Shown here one piece after another: positions 1-5,066 of a stretch of 5,089 bases of DNA. Origin of the DNA: Olsenella sp. (GTDB lineage Bacteria > Actinomycetota > Coriobacteriia > Coriobacteriales > Atopobiaceae); assembly GCA_015062715.1 (NCBI GenBank), contig SUUD01000164.1, forward strand, positions 1-5,089. The letters run 5' to 3'. The notes below the pieces were generated by a model. It did no database searches. It saw only the letters and a list, made by a program, of their open reading frames with translations, and was not told where the DNA came from. The stretch's first letter is position 1; each line of letters begins with the position of its first letter. The translations under genes were made by a program, and so were the position numbers.

Positions 1-366
1 ACGGCGAACGCGACGCTCGCGCTCTCCCAGCGCCGCGCGCAGGCGACGACCGAGCTCTACCTCGACGAGACCTGCGCCCAGGCATACCTCGCCGCACTCG
101 ACGGGGAGCTGGCGGGCGGCGCCGACGCCCCCGCGGCGCAGGAGGCTGCGGCTGCGGCCGCGCAGCGGGCCGGCGGCGAGCTGGTCACGGTTGGCTCCCG
201 GGTGGAGGACGGGGTGTTCGTGGCGACGTTTGACTGCGGCAACGGCCGTCAGTTGGGCATACGGGTACGCATTGGTGACGACGGGCGGGCGCGTGTGGAG
301 GAATGGCGCGTCACGACCGTCCAGAACGACGAGCCCACCATGGGCGAGCTCCTGGGAAGCTCGTAG
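1..366 (+). CDS. C-terminal part of an unrecognised protein upstream of pilT, possibly pilus-associated
   Basis: The first reading frame is open from the window edge to a TAG at 364-366, giving the last 121 residues; the start lies outside. I do not recognise the family. The first 35 or so visible residues (TANATLALSQRRAQATTELY and onward) look like one continuous amphipathic helix. An alanine-rich linker follows (about residues 41-57), then a beta-rich end with alternating polar and hydrophobic residues (LVTVGSRV, VFVATFDCGNG, LGIRVRIGDDG). Two cysteines (25 and 79) could pair if the protein is exported. A long N-terminal helix followed by a small beta domain, immediately ahead of pilT, fits a type IV pilin-like or minor-pilin accessory protein, but this rests on context and shape, not a motif. 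Codon choice in its second half includes ATA, GTA, TTG, TTT and GTT, which are scarcer in the genes that follow. Certainty that it is coding is high; its function is open. Confidence 0.7.
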   Translation, partial: TANATLALSQRRAQATTELYLDETCAQAYLAALDGELAGGADAPAAQEAAAAAAQRAGGELVTVGSRVEDGVFVATFDCGNGRQLGIRVRIGDDGRARVEEWRVTTVQNDEPTMGELLGSS

Positions 367-376
367 GAGGAAGGAA
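365..376 (+). promoter_or_regulatory. Ribosome binding site of pilT overlapping the upstream stop codon
   Basis: The sequence AGGAGGAAGGAA begins inside the TAG stop of the preceding gene. It offers two purine-rich pairing registers, AGGAGG ending 11 bases and AAGGAA ending 5 bases before the ATG at 382. A terminating ribosome would sit directly on this site, so translational coupling of the two genes is likely. It also fixes the pilT start. Confidence 0.75.
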
Positions 377-381
377 CAGCG

Positions 382-1461
382 ATGGAACTCAAGCCCCTGC
401 TCAAGGACATGATCGACGCCAAGGCGTCCGACGTCTTCGTCGTCGCCGGCCTTCCCCTCTCGTACGAGGCCGCCGGTCAGATCTACCACCTCGACACCGG
501 CCCGCTCATGCCCAAGGACACCCAGGAGGTCGTCGAGGCGATCTACGAGCTGGCCGACCGCGACTTCGCCGCCATGCGCGACAACCGCAACCATGACGAG
601 GACTTCTCGTTCGCCATCGGCGGCATCGGCCGCTTCCGCGCGAACGTCTTCCGCCAGCGCGGCTCGTACTCGGCCGTCATCCGCGTGATCGCCTTTGGGC
701 TGCCCGACCCCGCCGACTACGAGATCCCCGAGGAGGTCCTGGCCCTCTCGCGCCTGCAGAAGGGCCTCGTGCTCGTCACCGGACCTGCCGGGTCGGGCAA
801 GACGACGACGCTCACCTGCATCATCGACCGCATCAACCACGAGCGCCCCGGGCACATCATCACCATGGAGGACCCCATCGAGTACGTGCACCGCCATGGG
901 ACCTGCATCGTGACACAGCGCGAGATCCCCACCGACGTCGCGACCTTCGCCGAGGCCCTGCGCTCGGCCCTGCGCGAGGCCCCCGACATCATCCTGCTCG
1001 GCGAGATGCGCGACCCCGAGACCGTCTCGACCGCGATGACCGCCGCCGAGCTCGCCCAGCTGCTCTTCTCGACGCTGCACACGACCAGCGCCTCGGGCAC
1101 CATCGACCGCATCGTCGACACCTTCCCCGCCGCCCAGCAGCGCCAGATCCGCATCCAGCTCTCGCTGGTCCTGCAGGCGATCGTCTGCCAGCAGCTGGTG
1201 CCGACCGTCGATGGCAGGCTGACCCCGGCGTTCGAGATCATGCACTCCAACGCCGCCATCCGCAACCTCATCCGCGAGGAGAAGACCTACCAGATCGACT
1301 CCGTCATCGCGAGCCACGGGGCGGACGGCATGCGCACCATGGACCAGAGCCTCTTCGACCTCGCGAAGCGGGGGAGGATCACGGCCGAGACCGCGCTGCG
1401 CTTCAGCGTCCACGACGAGGCCCTGGAGCGCCGTCTCGAGGCCGAGGGGCTCCTGAGCTAG
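382..1461 (+). CDS. pilT: Type IV pilus retraction ATPase PilT
   Basis: This 359-residue protein has the usual PilT length. PilT is a cytoplasmic hexameric ATPase at the pilus base that powers pilin disassembly, giving retraction, twitching and, in many species, DNA uptake. An N-terminal PAS-like domain (about 1-115) carries a degenerate form of the SDLHL motif (ASDVFVVAGLP, 15-25) and GRFRANVF (83-90). The C-terminal RecA-like domain has Walker A GPAGSGKT (134-141), the Asp box ITMEDPIEYVH (160-170), Walker B ILLGEMRD with Glu208 (204-211) and the His box STLHTTSA with His233 (230-237). AIRNLIRE (292-299) is the signature linked to retraction in PilT rather than in the extension ATPase PilB, and MRTMDQSL (318-325) is also typical. 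One oddity is AAELAQLLF (221-229), where most relatives read AAETGHLVF. The gene follows the upstream one by 15 bases with a strong ribosome site. PilU is the main alternative, but the AIRNLI motif and length favour PilT. Confidence 0.95.
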   Translation: MELKPLLKDMIDAKASDVFVVAGLPLSYEAAGQIYHLDTGPLMPKDTQEVVEAIYELADRDFAAMRDNRNHDEDFSFAIGGIGRFRANVFRQRGSYSAVIRVIAFGLPDPADYEIPEEVLALSRLQKGLVLVTGPAGSGKTTTLTCIIDRINHERPGHIITMEDPIEYVHRHGTCIVTQREIPTDVATFAEALRSALREAPDIILLGEMRDPETVSTAMTAAELAQLLFSTLHTTSASGTIDRIVDTFPAAQQRQIRIQLSLVLQAIVCQQLVPTVDGRLTPAFEIMHSNAAIRNLIREEKTYQIDSVIASHGADGMRTMDQSLFDLAKRGRITAETALRFSVHDEALERRLEAEGLLS

Positions 1462-1536
1462 GGCGACGTCGACCGTTCGGCGCCCGATTCGGCTGCGTCA
1501 TGGGCCGTGTTGGCGCGGCGGGCACCTCCCTTGCGC

Positions 1537-1551
1537 GATAATCAGTTGATT
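1537..1551 (+). promoter_or_regulatory. Candidate -10 element with overlapping palindrome upstream of the GGDEF gene
   Basis: In a GC-rich gap the only AT-rich patch contains GATAAT (1537-1542), five of six matches to the sigma-70 -10 hexamer. It overlaps the inverted repeat AATCA-GT-TGATT (1540-1551). No good -35 sits at 16-18 bases; the nearest, TTGGCG (1510-1515), is 21 bases away. A promoter for the downstream gene with an operator over its -10 is plausible but unproven. Confidence 0.35.
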
Positions 1552-1553
1552 GG

Positions 1554-1579
1554 CGTGCCGCCCTGGCATGGGCGGCACG
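1554..1579 (+). repeat. Perfect 10-bp inverted repeat (hairpin) in the leader of the GGDEF gene
   Basis: CGTGCCGCCC (1554-1563) and GGGCGGCACG (1570-1579) are exact reverse complements around a 6-base loop, TGGCAT. The element lies between the candidate -10 and the ribosome site, so it would form a very stable hairpin in the mRNA leader or act as a DNA operator. No run of T follows on the plus strand, so it is a poor intrinsic terminator for pilT. The rest of the 1462-1608 gap shows no credible small gene. Confidence 0.6.
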
Positions 1580-1595
1580 GGTCGACGGCGCGCGA

Positions 1596-1603
1596 GGGGA
1601 GGG
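1596..1603 (+). promoter_or_regulatory. Ribosome binding site that decides the GGDEF gene start
   Basis: GGGGAGGG ends 5 bases before the ATG at 1609. The frame is open further upstream, with an alternative TTG at about 1507. That extension would place the promoter-like island and the hairpin inside the coding region and add 34 arginine- and proline-bearing residues ahead of the membrane segment, so 1609 is chosen. Confidence 0.75.
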
Positions 1604-1608
1604 ATCAC

Positions 1609-2976
1609 ATGGCGGAAGGGACGGGAGGTGCCGGCACCCCCTCCGGCATCAAGTTCCGAAGCCTCGCGGTCGTCATCGCGGCCGTGGCCGTCCTGCTCTC
1701 GCTGGTGAGCCTGTTCTCCATCGGGCGTGCGGTCGCCGCCTACGAGGAGTTCGCCGAGGCCACCGAGAGCTACATCGCCTGCGAGAACGCCGCCAACCAG
1801 CTGCAGGCGGGCTCCGACTACCTCACCACCCAGGTGCGCCTCTTCGTGACCAGGCGCGACGTGTCACACCTCAACAACTTCTTCATCGAGGCGCGCGAGA
1901 CGCGCCGCCGCGACCTCGCCGTCGAGACCCTCGGCGAGCTGGTCGGGGAGTCCGACGCTCACACCTACCTCGACCGCGCCCTCGAGTACTCGAGCGAGCT
2001 CCTCGAGATCGAGCGCTACGCGATGCGGCTCGTGGTCGAGGCCGAGGGCATCCCCATGAGGGGCTATGTCGAGCAGCTCTCCGACATCGAGCTCACGCCC
2101 GAGGACGCGGCCCTCTCGCCCGCGGAGAAGCTCGAGCGCGCCAACGAGCTCGTGCTGGGCGAAGAGTACCAGCGCTACGACCAGCTCATCGACCAGTGCG
2201 TCGCCCTGTGCAAGGACTCGCTCATGAGCCGCCTGGGCCTCGAGCGCTCGCGCACCTCGAACACCCTGGGAAGCTCGCTCAGGCTCGCGCGCGACCTCGT
2301 CGTCGGCCTCGTGCTTGCCGTGGTCGCCATGGTGCTGGGCCTCGTGTCGCTCGTGCTCGTGCCCCTGCACGCCTACGTCCAGGGCATCGAGCGCGGCTCG
2401 CGGCTCGAGGCCTCGGGCGCGCGGGAGCTCAGGATCCTCGCCGACGCCTACAACGAGATGTTCGACGAGAACCTGCGCAGCAACGAGCAGCTCAGGCGCA
2501 AGAGCCAGGTCGACGCCCTCACGGGCATCTACAACCGCGAGGTGTTCGAGGGCCTGCTGGGCGAGACGGCCACCGACGAGGTCGCCCTGCTGCTCCTCGA
2601 CATCGACCACTTCAAGGAGATCAACGACACCTACGGGCACCTCGTGGGCGACGAGGCCCTCAAGAAGGTCGCCGCCCAGCTCGCCCACGCCTTCCGCTCC
2701 AGCGACTACCCCTGCCGCATCGGAGGCGACGAGTTCGCGGTCATCATGATGCAGGCCACGCCCGAGATATCCCCGGTCATCACGGCGAAGATCGAGGCCA
2801 TCCGCACGGCGCTGCTCGACACCTCTGACGGCGTGCCGCCCCTGACGCTCTCGATCGGCATCGCCTTCGGCCCCGGCCCCGACGACGAGACACGGGATAT
2901 GGGCCTCTACAAGCGTGCCGACGAGGCCCTCTACCGCGTCAAGGAGGCCGGCAGGAACGGCTATCAGTTCTGGTAG
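1609..2976 (+). CDS. Membrane-bound sensory diguanylate cyclase (GGDEF domain)
   Basis: This 455-residue inner-membrane protein should make cyclic di-GMP from two GTP. A short cytoplasmic N-terminus leads to transmembrane segment 1 (about 17-38). An acidic, helical extracytoplasmic domain of about 190 residues follows; its SDYLTTQVRLFVTRRD stretch (69-84) resembles sensor regions I recall from clostridial signalling proteins. Segment 2 (about 230-252) leads to a HAMP-like linker (about 251-290, ending ELRILADAYNEMF). The GGDEF domain (about 298-455) has DALTGIYNR (302-310), metal-binding DIDHFKEIND (331-340), catalytic GGDEF (372-376) and RSSD (363-366) at exactly the spacing of the product-inhibition I-site. 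The enzyme is therefore predicted to be active and feedback-inhibited. No EAL or HD-GYP domain follows. Three extracytoplasmic cysteines (58, 197, 201) are notable. Its 147-base distance from pilT suggests its own promoter. The 3' end overlaps the opposing flavoprotein gene by 13 bp. The signal it senses is unknown. Confidence 0.93.
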   Translation: MAEGTGGAGTPSGIKFRSLAVVIAAVAVLLSLVSLFSIGRAVAAYEEFAEATESYIACENAANQLQAGSDYLTTQVRLFVTRRDVSHLNNFFIEARETRRRDLAVETLGELVGESDAHTYLDRALEYSSELLEIERYAMRLVVEAEGIPMRGYVEQLSDIELTPEDAALSPAEKLERANELVLGEEYQRYDQLIDQCVALCKDSLMSRLGLERSRTSNTLGSSLRLARDLVVGLVLAVVAMVLGLVSLVLVPLHAYVQGIERGSRLEASGARELRILADAYNEMFDENLRSNEQLRRKSQVDALTGIYNREVFEGLLGETATDEVALLLLDIDHFKEINDTYGHLVGDEALKKVAAQLAHAFRSSDYPCRIGGDEFAVIMMQATPEISPVITAKIEAIRTALLDTSDGVPPLTLSIGIAFGPGPDDETRDMGLYKRADEALYRVKEAGRNGYQFW

Positions 2977-4535
2977 GGGAGCGCCTCCCGGCGTGCGGCC
3001 CCGTCCCGGCCCACGCGAATCTGACAGGCGAGCGACGGGTCCTCCCCGGGGTGGTCGGCGCGGTGGTGCGACCCCCGGCTCTCCTCTCGCGCGAGCATGG
3101 CCGCGAGCATGGCCGAGGCGGCCGCGAGCTGATGGTGCGCCCGCAGGGTCGCCGCACCGGACGTGGCGTCGCCCGTCGGGCGCGCGGTGGCGCGCAGCTC
3201 CGAGCGTGCCTCCCCGATTCCGCGCAGCGCCTCCCCGAGGCCCTCCCGGGTGCGCCCGACCATGGCGTGCGCGGACATGAGGCGCCGCGCCTTTCCGAGC
3301 GCCTCGCCTGCCAAGGGCGACGCCTCCCATTCCGGCGCGAGCGGGGAGACCGGAGCGTGGCCCTGTCCCGCGGCACGGGCCGCGCAGGTCCCCGCGACCC
3401 GCCCAAAGACCAGGGCGGCCGCGCTTGCGAGCCCTCCCAGGCGGTCGGCGCCGTGGATGCCGCCCGCGCACTCCCCGCAGGCATAGAGCCCCCGGGGGCC
3501 GCCCGCGCACGAGCAGTCTGCCCCGACGGCGATGCCGCCGTTGGAGGCGTGGGCGAAGAGCGCGACGCGCACCTCGTCTTCCGGGTCGATTCCATAGGTG
3601 GCGGCAAGCCACGAGAAGTAGTCGGCGACGAGCTCGTCGGGCTCGTCCGGCAGACGGTGCGAGAGCGGCAGGCCCCCGGGCCCCGCGGCGCAGATGAGCC
3701 GGTCGACCGCAGACGAGGCGAGCCGCGAGGTGAAGGGGCCATACCCGGAGCGCTCCTCGAGCAGGGGCGCCGGGACGTCGACCGACGAGAACCGCAGCGC
3801 CTTCTCGTTCACCACGACGCCCCGGACGGGCGAGACGAGCCCCGGCATCATCTGGAGGAACTCGGCGTTGACGAGCTCGCAGCCGTGGGCGAGCGCGATG
3901 CCGTGGGCGCTGCCGCAGCTGTCTGGCGCGCCAAGGCGGCGCTCGTAGAGCCCGGCGAGCCCGCCCGTCGCGAGCACCACGGCCCCGCAGGGGACGAGGC
4001 GCGCCTCTCCGGTCGCATGGTCGAACAGGACCGCGCCTTGGACGGCCCCCTCGCGCTCGACGACGTCGACGAGCTCGGTGTGGGGCAGGGCGAGCACCCC
4101 GAGGCGGTCGAGCTCGCGCTGCCAGGCCCTGCGCAGGGAGGTGCGCACGAGGCCGTGCCAGGAGCGGGGCCGGTGGTCGAAGCAGGGAACGTAGGCGCGC
4201 TGGGAGGGGTCGTGAGGCTGGCGCAGCTCGACCCCCATGCCCTCGAGCCAGGCGACCGCCGGGTCCACGCCCTCGACGAGCTGCCGGACGAGCGCCGGGT
4301 CTGCCACGCCGCGGCCCACCTCGAGGATGGTCGAGGCGAGGTCGTCGCCGTCCGCCTCGTCGGCCGGCCCCACCAGGCCCAGCCCCCAGGTACCCCCATG
4401 GAAGCTCGACCCCGAGAACGTGTCGCCCAGGCTCGCGAGCGCGACCTTGGCGCCTGCCCGGGCGGCCTCGATGGCGGCAGAGGTCCCGGCAAGCCCGGAG
4501 CCGACCACGAGGACGTCGATGCCGCTTCCAGCCAT
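2964..4535 (-). CDS. FAD-dependent oxidoreductase of the NadB/SdhA/FrdA superfamily, substrate unknown
   Basis: This 523-residue protein has a Rossmann FAD site at the N-terminus (IDVLVVGSGLAGTSAA, 6-21; GxGxxG at 12-17) and a second dinucleotide contact, VVLATGG (186-192). The superfamily core GLYACGE (349-355) and GGIHGADRLGG (358-368) follows, then a helical C-terminal domain with ESRGSHHRADHP (485-496). Length is closer to L-aspartate oxidase than to SdhA/FrdA. There is no signal peptide, iron-sulfur motif or membrane segment, so it is soluble and cytoplasmic. The position of the flavin-linking histidine in FrdA/SdhA is occupied by serine (about Ser41), so FAD is probably non-covalent. 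His329 (HASNGG) and Arg365 match active-site residues, but the usual FHP is MMP (229-231) and the TEALRGEG segment is NEKALRF (243-249), so the classical dicarboxylate pocket is altered. ATG at 4535 is chosen over one 17 codons upstream because AGGGAGG (4539-4545) precedes it and the Rossmann fold starts at once. Aspartate oxidase is possible, but no nadA or nadC is visible. Confidence 0.88.
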   Translation of the reverse strand: MAGSGIDVLVVGSGLAGTSAAIEAARAGAKVALASLGDTFSGSSFHGGTWGLGLVGPADEADGDDLASTILEVGRGVADPALVRQLVEGVDPAVAWLEGMGVELRQPHDPSQRAYVPCFDHRPRSWHGLVRTSLRRAWQRELDRLGVLALPHTELVDVVEREGAVQGAVLFDHATGEARLVPCGAVVLATGGLAGLYERRLGAPDSCGSAHGIALAHGCELVNAEFLQMMPGLVSPVRGVVVNEKALRFSSVDVPAPLLEERSGYGPFTSRLASSAVDRLICAAGPGGLPLSHRLPDEPDELVADYFSWLAATYGIDPEDEVRVALFAHASNGGIAVGADCSCAGGPRGLYACGECAGGIHGADRLGGLASAAALVFGRVAGTCAARAAGQGHAPVSPLAPEWEASPLAGEALGKARRLMSAHAMVGRTREGLGEALRGIGEARSELRATARPTGDATSGAATLRAHHQLAAASAMLAAMLAREESRGSHHRADHPGEDPSLACQIRVGRDGAARREALPYQN

Positions 4536-4604
4536 GGGCCTCCCTGCCCCCGATGCGTCACTGTAGTAAAGTGGTGCCACGACCATGCCTGGCTAGGAGC
4601 GAAC
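4536..4604. promoter_or_regulatory. Divergent control region between the flavoprotein gene and hisI
   Basis: The only AT-rich stretch is about 4559-4573 (CACTGTAGTAAAGTG). It is bounded by the short inverted arms CACT/AGTG and followed by the palindrome GTGGTGCCAC (4571-4580). On the plus strand TAAAGT (4567-4572), and on the minus strand the TTTACT-like complement, could be -10 elements for hisI and the flavoprotein respectively. I find no convincing -35 on either strand. Ribosome sites are AGGAG at 4595-4599 (5 bases before the hisI ATG) and, on the minus strand, AGGGAGG at 4539-4545. There is no room for a T-box or a histidine leader peptide. Confidence 0.45.
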
Positions 4605-4994
4605 ATGACCGACACCACCTCACCCGATTCTATCAACGCCCGCACCTATGCGGGAGAGGCCCTCGAGGCCGTGTCGCCGGAGGCGGCAAACGTCCGCTTC
4701 GACGAGCGTGGCCTCGTCCCGGCCGTGGTGCAGCAGGAGGGCACGGGGGAGGTCCTCATGGTGGCCTGGATGAGCGAGGAGTCGCTGCGCCTCACCCTCG
4801 AGACCGGGACGACGTGGTTCTGGTCGCGCTCTCGCCAGGAGCTGTGGAACAAGGGCGCCACCAGCGGAAACATGCAGCAGGTGCGCCGCGTCCTGGTCGA
4901 CTGCGACGCCGACACGCTGCTCGTCGAGGTCGACTCGCCGGGACCGGCCTGCCACACCGGGCACCGCAGCTGCTTCTATCGCGAGCTCGCCTGA
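4605..4994 (+). CDS. hisI: Phosphoribosyl-AMP cyclohydrolase (histidine biosynthesis, standalone HisI)
   Basis: This 129-residue cytoplasmic enzyme opens the adenine ring of phosphoribosyl-AMP to give ProFAR, the third step of histidine synthesis. About 30 poorly conserved N-terminal residues precede the conserved domain: FDERGLVPAVVQ (32-43), EVLMVAWMSEESL (49-61), WFWSRSRQELWNKGATSGNM (71-90) and VDCDADTLLVEV (98-109). Asp99, Asp101 and Asp103 correspond to the family's magnesium ligands. Cys100, Cys116 and Cys123 match the zinc ligands with family spacing of 16 and 7. The length shows no HisE (phosphoribosyl-ATP pyrophosphatase) fusion, unlike the bifunctional enterobacterial protein. The ATG at 4605 has AGGAG five bases upstream; the frame is open far upstream, but only as antisense of the flavoprotein gene. 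Upstream transcription is divergent and no gene start is visible in the 95 bases downstream, so hisI appears to be transcribed alone. Confidence 0.96.
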   Translation: MTDTTSPDSINARTYAGEALEAVSPEAANVRFDERGLVPAVVQQEGTGEVLMVAWMSEESLRLTLETGTTWFWSRSRQELWNKGATSGNMQQVRRVLVDCDADTLLVEVDSPGPACHTGHRSCFYRELA

Positions 4995-5004
4995 CGAGCG
5001 CGGC

Positions 5005-5033
5005 GGGACACTGACCCCGGAGGATTTGTCCCA
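5005..5033. repeat. Dispersed-repeat-like unit, copy 1 (29 bp with GGGACA/TGTCCC ends)
   Basis: The unit begins GGGACACTGACCCC and ends GGAGGATTTGTCCCA. Its terminal hexamers GGGACA and TGTCCC are reverse complements, so it can fold as a hairpin with an imperfectly paired CCCCGGAGG core. It starts 10 bases after the hisI stop and differs from copy 2 at two positions (unit positions 7 and 9). See copy 2 for the paired arrangement. Confidence 0.8.
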
Positions 5034-5037
5034 AAGT

Positions 5038-5066
5038 GGGACAGTAACCCCGGAGGATTTGTCCCA
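5038..5066. repeat. Dispersed-repeat-like unit, copy 2 (29 bp, 33-base period)
   Basis: The unit begins GGGACAGTAACCCC and ends GGAGGATTTGTCCCA, so 27 of 29 bases match copy 1 in the same orientation. The facing ends of the two copies form a second inverted repeat, TGTCCCA (5027-5033) and TGGGACA (5037-5043), around AAG. A 7-bp inverted pair, CGAGCGC (4995-5001) and GCGCTCG (5078-5084), brackets both copies, though it may be chance in GC-rich DNA. The form resembles paired REP/BIME elements. It has no T-tract, so it is a weak candidate for an intrinsic terminator of hisI. The remaining bases to the window edge show no gene. Confidence 0.8.

Noticed and set aside
717..1271. Minus-strand open frame inside pilT
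   Set aside because: It lies opposite the conserved PilT ATPase motifs, and its composition (many Ser, Met, Arg and Trp) is that of a reverse-complement shadow.
2977..2989. GGGAG-CGC-CTCCC stem as a terminator for the cyclase gene
   Set aside because: The stem is only 5 bp, no T-run follows on either strand, and it lies inside the opposing coding sequence.
1864..3612. Long open frame on the minus strand across the cyclase gene and into the flavoprotein gene
   Set aside because: It is antisense of strong GGDEF motifs over most of its length, is dominated by Arg/Gly/Ala/Leu as expected for a high-GC shadow, and matches no domain.
4553..4586. Upstream ATG at 4586 as the flavoprotein start (17 extra residues)
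   Set aside because: It lacks a good ribosome site and would run through the AT-rich divergent promoter region. The ATG at 4535 has AGGGAGG before it and starts directly at the Rossmann fold.
3051..4604. Plus-strand open frame running continuously into hisI, suggesting a large N-terminal fusion
   Set aside because: The upstream part is antisense of the flavoprotein gene and of low-complexity composition. The hisI ATG at 4605 has its own AGGAG site and gives a normal HisI length.
5005..5066. CRISPR-like array
   Set aside because: There are only two units with a 4-base gap between them, so no spacers are present and the period (33) is almost all repeat.
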